Below are positions 1 through 8,684 of a DNA stretch of 64,000 nucleotides, piece after piece. A model generated the notes under the pieces. That model made no database searches and was not told the origin of the DNA. It was given only the letters and a program-made list of their open reading frames with translations. Numbering within the stretch: the stretch's first letter is position 1; every line of letters starts with the position of its first letter. Source of the stretch: Phycisphaerae bacterium (GTDB taxonomy: Bacteria > Chloroflexota > Anaerolineae > 4572-78 > J111). The stretch lies in assembly GCA_028285035.1 (NCBI GenBank), contig JANQQF010000030.1:28457-92456 (forward strand). Reading direction: 5' to 3'. The position numbers and the translations under genes were made by a program.

Positions 1-34
1 TCCTGTTCTGAACTTCAATAATTAAACAGAAACG

Positions 35-1174
35 CTATTCCATCCAACGCTTGTAATAAAAATCGCTGTTTTCATCATCATTCAACCGAGCCAAAACTTC
101 AAACAGCCATTCGTCGAGATGAATATCGTGCTCATCCGTACGAGGGAAAGGATTATTATAGCCTTCGTCCAAGGCTTTGCCCACATAGTCAAGACCCATC
201 AGAGCGAGAACCGGAACGCTACGGAGGGCAACGCCTTCGATACTACTTAATTTTTCCCGAATGTCAGCGACAGTCATTGCCCCCGGAATGAGTGGCAAAG
301 CCCGGGTACGCATCACTGGATAAAAGATATCGAGTACCTTTTTGCCGGTGCCGTACATCTCGCGGGTGTAGGCTTGCAAGATTTCTTTGGGCAAATGAAG
401 GCTGGTTGAGTATGAGCCTTGGCGGCCATATTCGAGCTGGCTGGGATCACGGCTCATTTTGTCGAGGCTACCTCGCCAATCAGCAAAGACCGAGGCTTCA
501 ACTTCAACACCATTATCTTCCAACACGCCCGGAAATCGAACGGCCATCTCGCCCATTACAAATTTGGTAATCTCGATTTCTTTTTCGCTAAGGGGCAGCA
601 ATTGCCATTGGAACATTCCCTCTTCATTAATATCTTTTATGTAGACGGGGGGCATTCCTGGTAATAGCCCTGAAATGGCAGCGGCAACGGTATTGAAATA
701 AACAACACGCTCAGCACCAATTTCTTTGAGGGCTTCCAACAGCTTCTCTAGCGGCTTGCCTTCCAATGCCATCCCATCATTAAGCCAGCGAAAACGATCT
801 GCAAAGCCCTCTGCTTCAGCGCGGGCCTGCATCGCCTTACCTGTTTCAAAGTTGAGCGATTTTTTCAAATCACGTGCCAGAATAGTGACACTCGCAGCTT
901 TGCCTTTGCCTAGAATGGCTGAGGCGAATGCTCCGCCCAGGCCGGGGCCTGTTGCCCCCGCTAACAGAATGTGGCGGCCTTCGAGCCAGTCTAAATTATA
1001 CTGTCCTGCCTCAATCAGTGGCTGTTGTTCGGCCCAGTTATTATTAAGCAGATTTTGCGCTTCATCGGGGAATGTTGCGATCTCCTCTTTGGATGGGCGC
1101 GTCAAGGGCGGTGTGCCTTCTCGGATGGGAATGCCGGGCGCTGCTTGACCAAAGGGGCTAATTACAGTTGTCAT
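35..1174 (-). CDS. FabV/trans-2-enoyl-CoA reductase-like NAD(P)-binding protein
   Basis: A 379-residue protein. A Rossmann-type glycine motif (GATGPGLGG, about residues 73-81) follows a beta strand, then comes VVYFNTVAAA. The layout and several blocks (an EIEITKFVMGEMA stretch, a Tyr/Lys pair after a Gly-rich turn, and an ALPLIPGAM block) resemble FabV/TER enoyl reductases, but identity looks low. The Tyr-Lys spacing reads as Y-X7-K, whereas FabV has Y-X8-K. FabV-family enzymes reduce trans-2-enoyl thioesters with NAD(P)H in the cytosol; that role here is inferred. I chose the ATG at 1174 because GGAGAGG lies just upstream; an upstream in-frame start at 1255 has no such site. It is divergent from the next gene. 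It could instead be another extended short-chain reductase. Confidence 0.6.
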   Translation of the reverse strand: MTTVISPFGQAAPGIPIREGTPPLTRPSKEEIATFPDEAQNLLNNNWAEQQPLIEAGQYNLDWLEGRHILLAGATGPGLGGAFASAILGKGKAASVTILARDLKKSLNFETGKAMQARAEAEGFADRFRWLNDGMALEGKPLEKLLEALKEIGAERVVYFNTVAAAISGLLPGMPPVYIKDINEEGMFQWQLLPLSEKEIEITKFVMGEMAVRFPGVLEDNGVEVEASVFADWRGSLDKMSRDPSQLEYGRQGSYSTSLHLPKEILQAYTREMYGTGKKVLDIFYPVMRTRALPLIPGAMTVADIREKLSSIEGVALRSVPVLALMGLDYVGKALDEGYNNPFPRTDEHDIHLDEWLFEVLARLNDDENSDFYYKRWME

Positions 1175-1483
1175 TAGGATTACCTCTCCTATAAAATTGG
1201 CAGTGTTCCACTGCTTAAGTTTGCGGATTTTAACACGATTGGATATAAGCGTCAACGCAGTGATTTGGGTAAGTGTTTATTTTTTAGATCATAGAAAACA
1301 GACGATGTTATTTGCAAAAAGATTTGGCAGGTTGGAAGATTTGGCAGGTTGATTTTGTGTTGATCCACCTAATTTAACCCGCTTGAAGGCCATGGGTTAC
1401 GTAATTTTTTGCTGACTCTAATCTGTTGTAAGATGACTTGATCAATCACTCGCCACTAAGCACTATTCTGAAAGGAGACTGTA
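1175..1483. other. Divergent intergenic region with a 17-bp tandem repeat
   Basis: This region separates two divergent genes and should contain both promoters; none matches consensus well enough to assign. The only clear structure is the 17-bp direct repeat at 1320-1353. No ORF or hairpin terminator was seen. Confidence 0.5.
1320..1353. repeat. 17-bp tandem direct repeat, two copies
   Basis: AGATTTGGCAGGTTG occurs twice with a 17-bp period (1320-1336 and 1337-1353), differing only in the last two bases. The internal GGTTGGAAG resembles the GGAAGGTTGG found in the inverted repeats at 39.5 and 52.8 kb. Function unknown. Confidence 0.7.
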
Positions 1484-2317
1484 ATGTCTGAATTGATATG
1501 TTATGTGAATGGAAAATATACCCCACTGGATGAGGCTTCGATTTCTGTGCAAGACTTGGGTGTGTTGCGGGGGTATGGCGTGTTTGATTTTCTCCGTACT
1601 TACAATGGACAGCCTTTTCATTTAAAGGATCATCTCAATCGATTGCAAAGTTCAGCCCAACAGATCGAATTAGATCTACCACATCCCCTTGAAAAAATAG
1701 AAGAAATCGTCTTGGAGACATTGCGCCGAAATAGCTTGCCTGAAGCGAATATTCGTATTGTGGTGACGGGTGGAACGTCAATCGACTCGATTATGCCAGA
1801 GGATAATCCCAGCTTGATTGTTATCATTAGTCCCCTTCACAAATTCCCTGCTGATTATTATGAACAAGGCGTGAAAGTCATTACCGTGGAACTAGATCGG
1901 TATCTGCCTACAGCCAAAACCATCAACTATCTCCCCGCTGTTATTGCCCTTAAAAAAGCCAAGCGAGTTGGAGGTGTTGAAGCGTTGTATGTCAATGAAC
2001 AAGGTCATATTTTAGAAGCAACGACCAGTAATTTTCTGATTTTCCACGGATCTCAACTGATTGTGCCCAAGGATGAAATCTTATTTGGTATTACTCGAGA
2101 CGTGGTGATACCTTTGGCTGAGGACTGTGATTTTGAAGTGATTCAACGGCCAATTACATTTGCCGATGTGGAACAAGCGACTGAAGCTTTCCTCACCTCA
2201 AGTAACAAAGAAATTATGCCTGTCCGCCAAGTGAATGAGCAAGTGATTGGGGCAGATACTCCTGGGCCAAATACACGTATCTTGATGGAACAGTTTAAGA
2301 ACATAACCTGGAATTAA
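1484..2317 (+). CDS. Class IV PLP-dependent aminotransferase (branched-chain or D-amino acid type)
   Basis: A 277-residue fold-type IV PLP enzyme. The expected Schiff-base lysine is K145 in PTAKTINYL, followed at the usual distance by VEALYVNEQGHILEATTSNF, where E178 is the conserved acidic residue. Family members are branched-chain aminotransferase, D-amino acid aminotransferase and aminodeoxychorismate lyase; the sequence alone does not decide between them. An AAGGAGA ribosome site precedes the ATG. It stands alone, with a strong promoter for the next operon downstream. Compare the paralogue at 49772-50707, whose active-site residues differ. Confidence 0.85.
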   Translation: MSELICYVNGKYTPLDEASISVQDLGVLRGYGVFDFLRTYNGQPFHLKDHLNRLQSSAQQIELDLPHPLEKIEEIVLETLRRNSLPEANIRIVVTGGTSIDSIMPEDNPSLIVIISPLHKFPADYYEQGVKVITVELDRYLPTAKTINYLPAVIALKKAKRVGGVEALYVNEQGHILEATTSNFLIFHGSQLIVPKDEILFGITRDVVIPLAEDCDFEVIQRPITFADVEQATEAFLTSSNKEIMPVRQVNEQVIGADTPGPNTRILMEQFKNITWN

Positions 2318-2764
2318 TTTTGGGCACAAACGCGCTTATAGGTGTTGACTTTAGTCCATTTGACATATCAAAACAAATAAGATTATAATTGGGCTTCTAA
2401 ATTTATAAGATTAGGTCAAGCTGTAAACTTAAAATTCTTGATCTTGTAAATTTAACACTGCACTGCCACATAACCGCGATGTTGTGTTTTTTGATCGGGA
2501 TGTAGACCGACCTGCACCCCCAATAAAAAATCTCTCATAATCAATCTTAATATAAAAGATATGATTTTGGTTGTATCAATGATGTTCAACCATCAAAAAA
2601 ATCCTCAACCCATATTGTAACAAATACCTCAAATTTAGTAGATGAGGTTATTTGATTTTTTGGTACAAAAAACTTTCTTTTGAAAGGGGGGATGCTTAAG
2701 GAGCAAACTGTAGGTTTTAATGTTGGGAAAATTTTTATTTAAAAACTATTCAAGGAGAAGTGAA
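2318..2764 (+). other. AT-rich leader region of the livJ-like gene
   Basis: About 450 bp without a gene. It holds the consensus promoter at 2360-2389, a small hairpin followed by a T run at about 2467-2495 (CACATAAC/GTTGTG then TTTTTT), and the AAGGAGA site of the next gene. If transcription starts near 2396 the untranslated leader is about 370 nt, long enough for attenuation or a riboswitch, but I recognise no known riboswitch class. Confidence 0.5.
2360..2389 (+). promoter_or_regulatory. Sigma-70 type promoter upstream of the livJ-like gene
   Basis: TTGACA at 2360-2365 and TATAAT at 2384-2389, both perfect consensus hexamers, with an 18-bp spacer. The predicted start is near 2396, about 370 nt before the ATG at 2765. 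Confidence 0.7.
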
Positions 2765-4252
2765 ATGAAGAAGTTTATTATTTTAGCATTTGTAGCCCTG
2801 TTGGTTTTGGCTATCCCGGCTACAACTATCGCTGCCCCACCAGCCCAGGGTGGTGAAGATTATACAGTTCAAGCCGATGACTGGTTGAGTAAATTGGCTG
2901 ATAAGTTTTTGGGTGATGTCTTAGCTTTCCCAGCTATCACCTACTACACTAACCAGAAAAATGCTGAAGATGACAGCTACGCCAAGATTACTGACTCTGA
3001 TGTAATCGAAATTGGTCAGAAAATCTACATCCCCTCACAAGACGAAGCTCAAGCTTATGTTGCTAGTAGCGCCCAAAGTTTTGGTGATGGTACCTTCAAG
3101 ATGGGCGCTTTGGCCCCACTCTCTGCCCCTGGTTCTGTAACTGGTGGTACAGCAATGAAAGCTGCTATGGAAATTGCCCTGGCAGAAGTTAACGCTGAAG
3201 GCGGTATCTTGGGCCAGCAAGTTGAAATGATCTTGCTTGACACTGAAGGTCTGCCAGAGCGCGGTACAACTGCAATGGAGCGTCTCATCAACCAAGAAGG
3301 TGTTGACGCAGTTGTTGGTGGATACCACAGTGCTGTTGGTTTGGCCGCGAAAGAAGTAGCTCACGCCAACAACGTGCCGATTGTATTTGCTGAAACCTGG
3401 AACGATGACATCACTGGTGTTGGCTACGAGCAAGTTTTCCGAATTGCTCCTCGTTCTTCTGATGTCGCTCAAATCGATGCTGAATTTATTGCCACCCTTG
3501 AGCCTGACTTTGTTGCCATTATGACTGAAAACACTGGGTATGGTATTCCTGCTGCTGAACAAACCACTGCCATTTTGGATGGTTTCGGCATTGCTTCTGA
3601 AACATTCTTCGCTGATATTGGAACCCTTGACTTTGCTCCAGTTATTGAGCGAATGAAAGCTGGGACAACACCTGACGTTATTTTGGTTCTGTTGACCGGT
3701 GAAACTGGCTTTAACTTCCAGCAGCAAGCGGCTGAAGCTGGTCTTGGCCCACAAGATGTTGTGATGGTTTGTAACCAAGCTGCATCTGACAGTGATGCCT
3801 TCTGGGCCGCTGTTCCCGATGGAAACTTGTGCATTTACCACGCAATTGGTCTGCCAAACGCCTTGTGGACAGAAAAGACTGCTGCTTTTGCTGAAAAGTA
3901 TGTTGAATTGACTGGCCGCGCTCGCCCTGAGTCTTACGCAATGGAAGCCTACGACTCTTTCAAATTGATGGCGCAAGCAATTAATGAAGCGGGTAGTTCA
4001 GAACCAGAAGCAATCATCGCTGCTTTGGAAAATATTAGCTACGATGGCGCTTTGGGCCGTATTTACTTCGAATATGGGATCAACAACCCTGTTCCTGAAG
4101 GTGTTCCAGCCAGCGCTTGGCACCAATTCCCAGACCCCGCGGTTACAATGGTTCAATTCCAAGAACCAGGTGAAAGCGCTGCTGACTTGACCGTGATTTA
4201 TCCAGAAAAGTTCAAAACCGGTGAGATGATTTGGCCAGAGGGTGCTCAGTAA
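2765..4252 (+). CDS. ABC transporter substrate-binding protein, LivJ type, with N-terminal LysM-like domain
   Basis: A 495-residue exported protein. Residues 1-23 are a signal peptide (MKKFIIL... ending at AA). Residues about 31-85 (YTVQADDWLSKLADKFLG to IGQKIYIP) have the shape of a LysM module. The rest, from about residue 105, is a type I periplasmic binding fold as in LivJ/amide-binding proteins (GGTAMKAAMEIALAEVNAEGGILGQQVEMI). It should deliver amino acids, amides or similar solutes to the permeases encoded next. The ATG at 2765 has AAGGAGA upstream; an earlier in-frame ATG at 2720 lacks a site and would spoil the signal peptide. The LysM-like part may hold it to cell wall glycan; that is inference. 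A terminator separates it from the permease genes, as expected for a binding protein made in excess. Confidence 0.9.
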   Translation: MKKFIILAFVALLVLAIPATTIAAPPAQGGEDYTVQADDWLSKLADKFLGDVLAFPAITYYTNQKNAEDDSYAKITDSDVIEIGQKIYIPSQDEAQAYVASSAQSFGDGTFKMGALAPLSAPGSVTGGTAMKAAMEIALAEVNAEGGILGQQVEMILLDTEGLPERGTTAMERLINQEGVDAVVGGYHSAVGLAAKEVAHANNVPIVFAETWNDDITGVGYEQVFRIAPRSSDVAQIDAEFIATLEPDFVAIMTENTGYGIPAAEQTTAILDGFGIASETFFADIGTLDFAPVIERMKAGTTPDVILVLLTGETGFNFQQQAAEAGLGPQDVVMVCNQAASDSDAFWAAVPDGNLCIYHAIGLPNALWTEKTAAFAEKYVELTGRARPESYAMEAYDSFKLMAQAINEAGSSEPEAIIAALENISYDGALGRIYFEYGINNPVPEGVPASAWHQFPDPAVTMVQFQEPGESAADLTVIYPEKFKTGEMIWPEGAQ

Positions 4253-4282
4253 GCCCAGCTAATTAATCATTAGCTTCGATCA

Positions 4283-4334
4283 CAGAGGCGCAAAAATACA
4301 GGAAGTTTTCATTTTTGCGCCTCTGTACTTTTTA
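4283..4334 (+). terminator. Rho-independent terminator after the binding-protein gene
   Basis: A perfect 15-bp stem, CAGAGGCGCAAAAAT at 4283-4297 with its complement at 4311-4325, followed by a T-rich tract. Partial readthrough would give lower expression of the permease and ATPase genes. Confidence 0.85.
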
Positions 4335-4366
4335 ATGGCTGATTTATTTATAAAAGGTTAGCACAT

Positions 4367-4410
4367 AGTGCGTAGTGCGTAGCGGTAGAGTTGACTACGC
4401 ACTACGCACT
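4367..4410. repeat. Inverted repeat of GTGCGTAG units
   Basis: AGTGCGTAGTGCGTAG (4367-4382) and its exact reverse complement (4395-4410) are separated by 12 bp. Each arm is itself a doubled AGTGCGT unit, and ACTACG continues after the right arm. The same AGTGCGTAG/CTACGCACT arms recur at 8619-8664, at the other end of the permease-ATPase block. No T run follows, so a simple terminator is unlikely. Confidence 0.8.
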
Positions 4411-4508
4411 ACGTACTACATCCCAATAATTTGTAGTGAAGTAGTAATAGTTACTCCATTAATTCCCAACTATTCATCGGCGAATATTTGGGGGAGAAAG
4501 AAGATTTT

Positions 4509-5726
4509 ATGCATCATAGCCCCTTATATCAAGAATTTAATTCTGGCCCAGCTTTGCTTATTTTTGGCTGGGTTGTCTTGTGGGCCATTATCGGCGGGGT
4601 TGTTACGCCGCGCGTTTATCGGCGCAATGACCTTGATGCCTCATCGGCCACCCTGTATGGGAGTGTGGCGGGGGCGGGTCTTGGCCCGATTTTATTGTAT
4701 TACATTTGGACTCGAACCCCAGAGTTCAAAACGTGGCTGATTGCCATCCCCTCTGTATTCACCTTTGCCCTACTGTACACTTCATTTGCTGTTTATCATC
4801 CAACAAATTTGTGTGTGACTAACGGCACTTATGTGGCCAGTCAGGTTAGTAATGGGCTACTTGTGGGTGTATTGTATGGATTGATCGCCCTTGGTTTGAC
4901 ACTGATCTTTTCGATTTTAGGGATTGTTAGCTTCGCCCATGGTCAGTTTTATATGATTGGCGGCTATGTCCTTTTTTATGTGGTTGATGACACCCTTGGG
5001 GCTGGCTTTGATCCGATTACCGGGCTACTTGTGGCTGGTGTGGTTACGATGTTAATCGGTATTGTTTTTGAGCGACTCCTACTGCGCCCGATGCACTTGG
5101 GAAAAGTTGAGCGTCCGGGTGAATACGCCATTTTGCTAACGTTTGGCTTGGCCTTCTTTTTGGAATACTCGGTACAAGCTACGCTCGGTACTAACCCACG
5201 TAAAGCCTTGCCATTTCTGCCCAGTAGTGTGACTGATCCGATTATCCCTTTTAATCTCCCTCCCTCCCGTGTGATTGGGGCCGCTATCGGTTTGATTGTA
5301 CTGGGTGTTCTCTTCTGGTATCTCTACTACACTTGGTCAGGTAAATCACTTCGCGCGGTTAGCCAGGACAAACAAGCGGCTGCTGTTGTTGGGATTAACC
5401 CGCTCAATATCAACACTCTGGCCTTTGGTTTAGGGGCGATGCTGGCCGGAATTTCTGGAGCGGCTTTGGTACAGGTCTTTACTTGGGCACCCAACGTTGG
5501 GGCGGTGGCCTCGGCTCGGTCGTTCGTGGTGATCGTTCTTGGTGGAATGGGGTCCTTGATTGGGGCAATGGTCGGCGGTTTAGTCATTGGTGTGGTTGAA
5601 GCCCTTGGTGTGGGATGCTTTCCCGATGGCAGCCGGGCTCTGGCCTACCAACAAGTGTTTGGTCTCTTCATCTTCGCAATCGTACTACTACTTAAACCAA
5701 CCGGATTATTTGGGAGAGAACTATAA
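4509..5726 (+). CDS. livH: Branched-chain amino acid type ABC transporter permease, LivH family
   Basis: 405 residues with about ten membrane helices. The LivH core begins near residue 115 (NGLLVGVLYGLIALGLTLI) with the typical IVSFAHGQFYMIGGY block. It ends with the GGMGSLIGAMVGGLVIGVVEA block common to LivH and LivM. About 110 extra N-terminal residues carry three further hydrophobic segments, making it longer than the usual 290-310. The ATG at 4509 follows a GGGGAGAAAG site at a rather long spacing; a TTG at 4488 is the alternative. It overlaps the LivM gene by one base (TAATG), so translation is probably coupled. Confidence 0.9.
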   Translation: MHHSPLYQEFNSGPALLIFGWVVLWAIIGGVVTPRVYRRNDLDASSATLYGSVAGAGLGPILLYYIWTRTPEFKTWLIAIPSVFTFALLYTSFAVYHPTNLCVTNGTYVASQVSNGLLVGVLYGLIALGLTLIFSILGIVSFAHGQFYMIGGYVLFYVVDDTLGAGFDPITGLLVAGVVTMLIGIVFERLLLRPMHLGKVERPGEYAILLTFGLAFFLEYSVQATLGTNPRKALPFLPSSVTDPIIPFNLPPSRVIGAAIGLIVLGVLFWYLYYTWSGKSLRAVSQDKQAAAVVGINPLNINTLAFGLGAMLAGISGAALVQVFTWAPNVGAVASARSFVVIVLGGMGSLIGAMVGGLVIGVVEALGVGCFPDGSRALAYQQVFGLFIFAIVLLLKPTGLFGREL

Positions 5727-7027
5727 TGAGTGGAAAAATCATACTTTGGATTTTAGGGACCTTGGGGCTTATATTCTTAGCCATCATCCCCTTTGCTTAC
5801 GATATCTTTCCCTTTCTTCCGCCTGGATTGGTGAATGACTATACCTTGCACGTTCTAATCGTGAGCTTTTATTATGCGGTGCTGGCCTCAAGCTGGTCTT
5901 TGTTGATGGGCTACGCCGGACAGTTCTCCTTCGCGCATATGGCCTTTGCTGGACTAGCTGCCTATACGAGCGGGATGATGGGCCGATTTTGGGGCACGGG
6001 GCCTTGGATGGGCATTGTTGCGGGCACGATTATGGCGGGTATATTCGGTTTGATTATCGGTCTTTTGGTGCTTCGTTTGCGTAGCACCTATCTGGCCCTC
6101 TTTACGATCGCCTTTGCCGAAATTTTGCGACTGATTATCAACGCCGAAAAAGATTTGACAGGCGGGGGGAATGGCTTGCAAATCTCGCCGCTCTTCCCTA
6201 ATGGTGTTGACCTAGGCTTTCAATATTTTGATAGTGTTGACAAGATTCCCCCCTACTTTGTTATGCTTTTCTTAATGATAGCGCTCATTGCCTTTATGTC
6301 TTGGCTGGCGAGTACCGAATTTGGTCTATTTTTGCGAGCTATTCGGGAGGACGAGGAAGCAGCGGCAGCCTTGGGAGTTAATGTTATTCGTTACAAGGTG
6401 TTGGTCTTTGTGATCACTAGCATGGTGGTTGGGTTGGTTGGTGCGGTCCGAGGTCACTACATTTTGATTTTGTCCCCTAATGATATGATCATCCTTTGGA
6501 TGAGTTTGGTTATCACGATGGCTGTTCTCGGCGGCATCGAAAGCTTGGTTGCCTCGGCGATTGGTGGTATTGTCATTTTTGTTGTCCTTGAATATTTACG
6601 AGAAAATTTTGCGATCGCATCAATTATGACCGTGGCCTTGACCCTGATAATAGCTATGATTTTGTATCAAATTGTTGATTTTGCGGTCAAGCGTTCTGGC
6701 AATGTTCTCAAAAGTGCCCAACAAACGATTTTGGCGATTGTGGTGGCTGTGGTTGGCTATGGCATTGCGACCGTGATTGCTGACCCGGTAACGACTGGTA
6801 TCTCCTTTGGCCTGTATGATTTAACAGGCAGTCTGTTGCCAGAGCAAATCGATATGAGTGATTGGCGGCTTGTGATCTTTGGGTTAGCCTTGATGTTAAC
6901 CCTCCGTTTCTACCAGAATGGCCTGCTTTACCCCATCATTCAAAGTGTATCGCGAGTCGGTTCACTGTCTGAGACCGTCGCAAAACGAGATGCGGCTCGT
7001 GCCGCCGCAGAAGGCGAGGCAGCCTAA
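5726..7027 (+). CDS. livM: Branched-chain amino acid type ABC transporter permease, LivM family
   Basis: 433 residues, all-helical membrane protein. The signature blocks are SWSLLMGYAGQFSFAHMAFAG, a LRLRSTYLALFTIAFAEILRL segment and FLRAIREDEEAAAALGVNVIRYK, the cytoplasmic loop that contacts the ATPases. The C-terminal 100 residues add two or three helices not needed in the core fold. It forms the heterodimeric pore with the preceding LivH-like protein. The start overlaps the previous stop, and the following ATG overlaps this stop in the same TAATG manner. Confidence 0.9.
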   Translation: MSGKIILWILGTLGLIFLAIIPFAYDIFPFLPPGLVNDYTLHVLIVSFYYAVLASSWSLLMGYAGQFSFAHMAFAGLAAYTSGMMGRFWGTGPWMGIVAGTIMAGIFGLIIGLLVLRLRSTYLALFTIAFAEILRLIINAEKDLTGGGNGLQISPLFPNGVDLGFQYFDSVDKIPPYFVMLFLMIALIAFMSWLASTEFGLFLRAIREDEEAAAALGVNVIRYKVLVFVITSMVVGLVGAVRGHYILILSPNDMIILWMSLVITMAVLGGIESLVASAIGGIVIFVVLEYLRENFAIASIMTVALTLIIAMILYQIVDFAVKRSGNVLKSAQQTILAIVVAVVGYGIATVIADPVTTGISFGLYDLTGSLLPEQIDMSDWRLVIFGLALMLTLRFYQNGLLYPIIQSVSRVGSLSETVAKRDAARAAAEGEAA

Positions 7028-7815
7028 TGAGCGAAATTCATTTGCAAGTGAACAACTTGTCTAAAAATTTTGGTGGTTTGCGGGCCGTGCGCGATGTCAC
7101 CTTTGAGGTGAACGGGCCGGAGCTTATCGGGATGATTGGCCCGAACGGGGCGGGTAAAACCACCTTGACCAACCTCCTGGATGGGGCCTTGGTTCCCTCC
7201 AGCGGCACTGTTTATCTCAACGGGGTGCGGATTGATGGCAACAAGCCATACCAGATTGCCCGGGTTGGTTTGGGCCGAACCTTCCAGGTGACTCGCTCTT
7301 TTCGTCGGATGACGGTTTTAGAAAACCTGCTGGTACCAGGGATGGCGATGCATTCCAACTCCAATCGCAAGGAGCAGGAAGAAAAAGCCTGGGATGTCCT
7401 CAAATTTCTGACGTTTGAGCATTTGGCGAATGACTATGCCCGAAGCTTATCGGGGGGACAGCAAAAGCTGCTTGAGTTGGGCCGTTTGCTGATGCTCGAT
7501 CCCAACATCATCATTTTGGATGAGCCATTTGCTGGGGTCCACCCGCGCTTGATGGAGAAGATTTACGAATATATTACAACGGTCAATGCGCAAGGCAAAG
7601 CCTTTATTTTGATTAGCCACGATATGGACACGATTTTCACCTTGAGCAAACGTCTCTTGGTTCTCAATTTTGGGGCGCTTATCGCTGATGGTAAGCCTGA
7701 TGAAGTGCGTAAGGACTCAGTAGTGATTGAGGCCTATCTCGGTGATGATGAGGAAGAGTACGGCATGGATGTGGTGGATGTTCAGCAGATGATGGAAGGA
7801 GATGAGCGCTCATGA
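7027..7815 (+). CDS. livG: ABC transporter ATP-binding protein, LivG family
   Basis: 262 residues. Walker A is GPNGAGKTT (about residues 38-46), the signature is LSGGQQKLLE and Walker B is IIILDEP, with the switch His in LISHDMD. GRTFQVTRSFRRMTVLENL is the typical LivG Q-loop region. It hydrolyses ATP on the inner face of the membrane to drive uptake. The acidic tail after residue 240 (DDEEEYGMDVVDVQQMMEGDE) is longer than usual. Its last codons overlap the next start (ATGA). Confidence 0.92.
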   Translation: MSEIHLQVNNLSKNFGGLRAVRDVTFEVNGPELIGMIGPNGAGKTTLTNLLDGALVPSSGTVYLNGVRIDGNKPYQIARVGLGRTFQVTRSFRRMTVLENLLVPGMAMHSNSNRKEQEEKAWDVLKFLTFEHLANDYARSLSGGQQKLLELGRLLMLDPNIIILDEPFAGVHPRLMEKIYEYITTVNAQGKAFILISHDMDTIFTLSKRLLVLNFGALIADGKPDEVRKDSVVIEAYLGDDEEEYGMDVVDVQQMMEGDERS

Positions 7816-8591
7816 CAACGACAGAACAAGATGCCCCGGCAATGTCAACTGAGAGTCGAAATCTGGATGCCAGGGAAGTGGGCCTTGAGGTGAAAGATTT
7901 ATTCGTAGGTTATTATGAAGACCTCAATATCCTACAGGGCCTGAACATCAAGGTGCAAAAGGCAAAAATCACAACAATTTTAGGGGCGAATGGGGTTGGA
8001 AAATCAACTCTACTTAAGGCGATCTATGGCTTCCTGCGCCCCAATGCTGGCCAGGTATTGCTTGATGGTAATGAAGTTACGGGTGTACCTACACACGAAT
8101 TAATCGATTTAGGTCTGGCTTATATTCCGCAGCATCCGGGCATCTTTCGATGGATGACGATTGAAGAAAATTTAGAGATGGGGGCGTTTACCTTCAAAAA
8201 GGATAAGGCTCGGATTCAGCGTAAAACTGAAGAAATCTATGAAAAATTTCCTGTTCTGAAGGAGCGGCGCAAATCATTGGCTGGTAAGCTTTCTGGTGGG
8301 CAGCAGCGGATGATTGAGGTGGGCCGTACCCTGATGACCGACCCTAAGGTGATGTTGGTGGATGAGCCGACCGCTGGTTTGGCTAAGTTACTTTCGGAAG
8401 AGGTTTATCAAATGTTGGCCGGTCTCCGTGACTCGGGCATCACCATCTTGTTGGTCGATCAGGAAATCCGTCACGCTTTAAAGATCGCTGATTACGTTTA
8501 TGTTCTCGAATTGGGCCGCAATAAATATGAAGGTTCGGTCGAAGCGTTTAGCAGCCCAGCGGACATCAAGAAAGCCTTCTGGGCACAGTAG
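7812..8591 (+). CDS. livF: ABC transporter ATP-binding protein, LivF family
   Basis: 259 residues. Walker A is GANGVGKST, the signature LSGGQQRMIEVGR and Walker B VMLVDEP. The H-loop position reads LLVDQEIRHAL, so the usual HD pair of the switch region is replaced by QE, which is frequent in LivF proteins. About 25 residues precede the first beta strand. It is the second ATPase of the heterodimer and the last gene of the block; a hairpin repeat with a T run follows at 8619-8670. Confidence 0.92.
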   Translation: MTTTEQDAPAMSTESRNLDAREVGLEVKDLFVGYYEDLNILQGLNIKVQKAKITTILGANGVGKSTLLKAIYGFLRPNAGQVLLDGNEVTGVPTHELIDLGLAYIPQHPGIFRWMTIEENLEMGAFTFKKDKARIQRKTEEIYEKFPVLKERRKSLAGKLSGGQQRMIEVGRTLMTDPKVMLVDEPTAGLAKLLSEEVYQMLAGLRDSGITILLVDQEIRHALKIADYVYVLELGRNKYEGSVEAFSSPADIKKAFWAQ

Positions 8592-8618
8592 ATTTTCCAA
8601 AATAAAAATTTGTAATAT

Positions 8619-8670
8619 AGTGCGTAGGATGTAGGGGCTGATGGCCATACTTACCCTACGCACTCACTTT
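8619..8670 (+). repeat. GTGCGTAG-type inverted repeat, probable terminator of the liv block
   Basis: AGTGCGTAGG at 8619-8628 pairs exactly with CCTACGCACT at 8655-8664, and ACTTTTT follows. The arms are the same unit as in the repeat at 4367-4410. The T tract makes this copy a plausible terminator for the LivF gene. Confidence 0.7.
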
Positions 8671-8684
8671 TTACAGAGAATCCT

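Noticed and set aside
3035..3976. 313-codon antisense frame inside the livJ-like gene
   Set aside because: Composition is not protein-like and the sense strand encodes a clear binding protein with codon bias.
4361..4440. Terminator or insertion-sequence end at the GTGCGTAG repeat before livH
   Set aside because: No T run follows, and there is no transposase or target duplication; kept only as a repeat.
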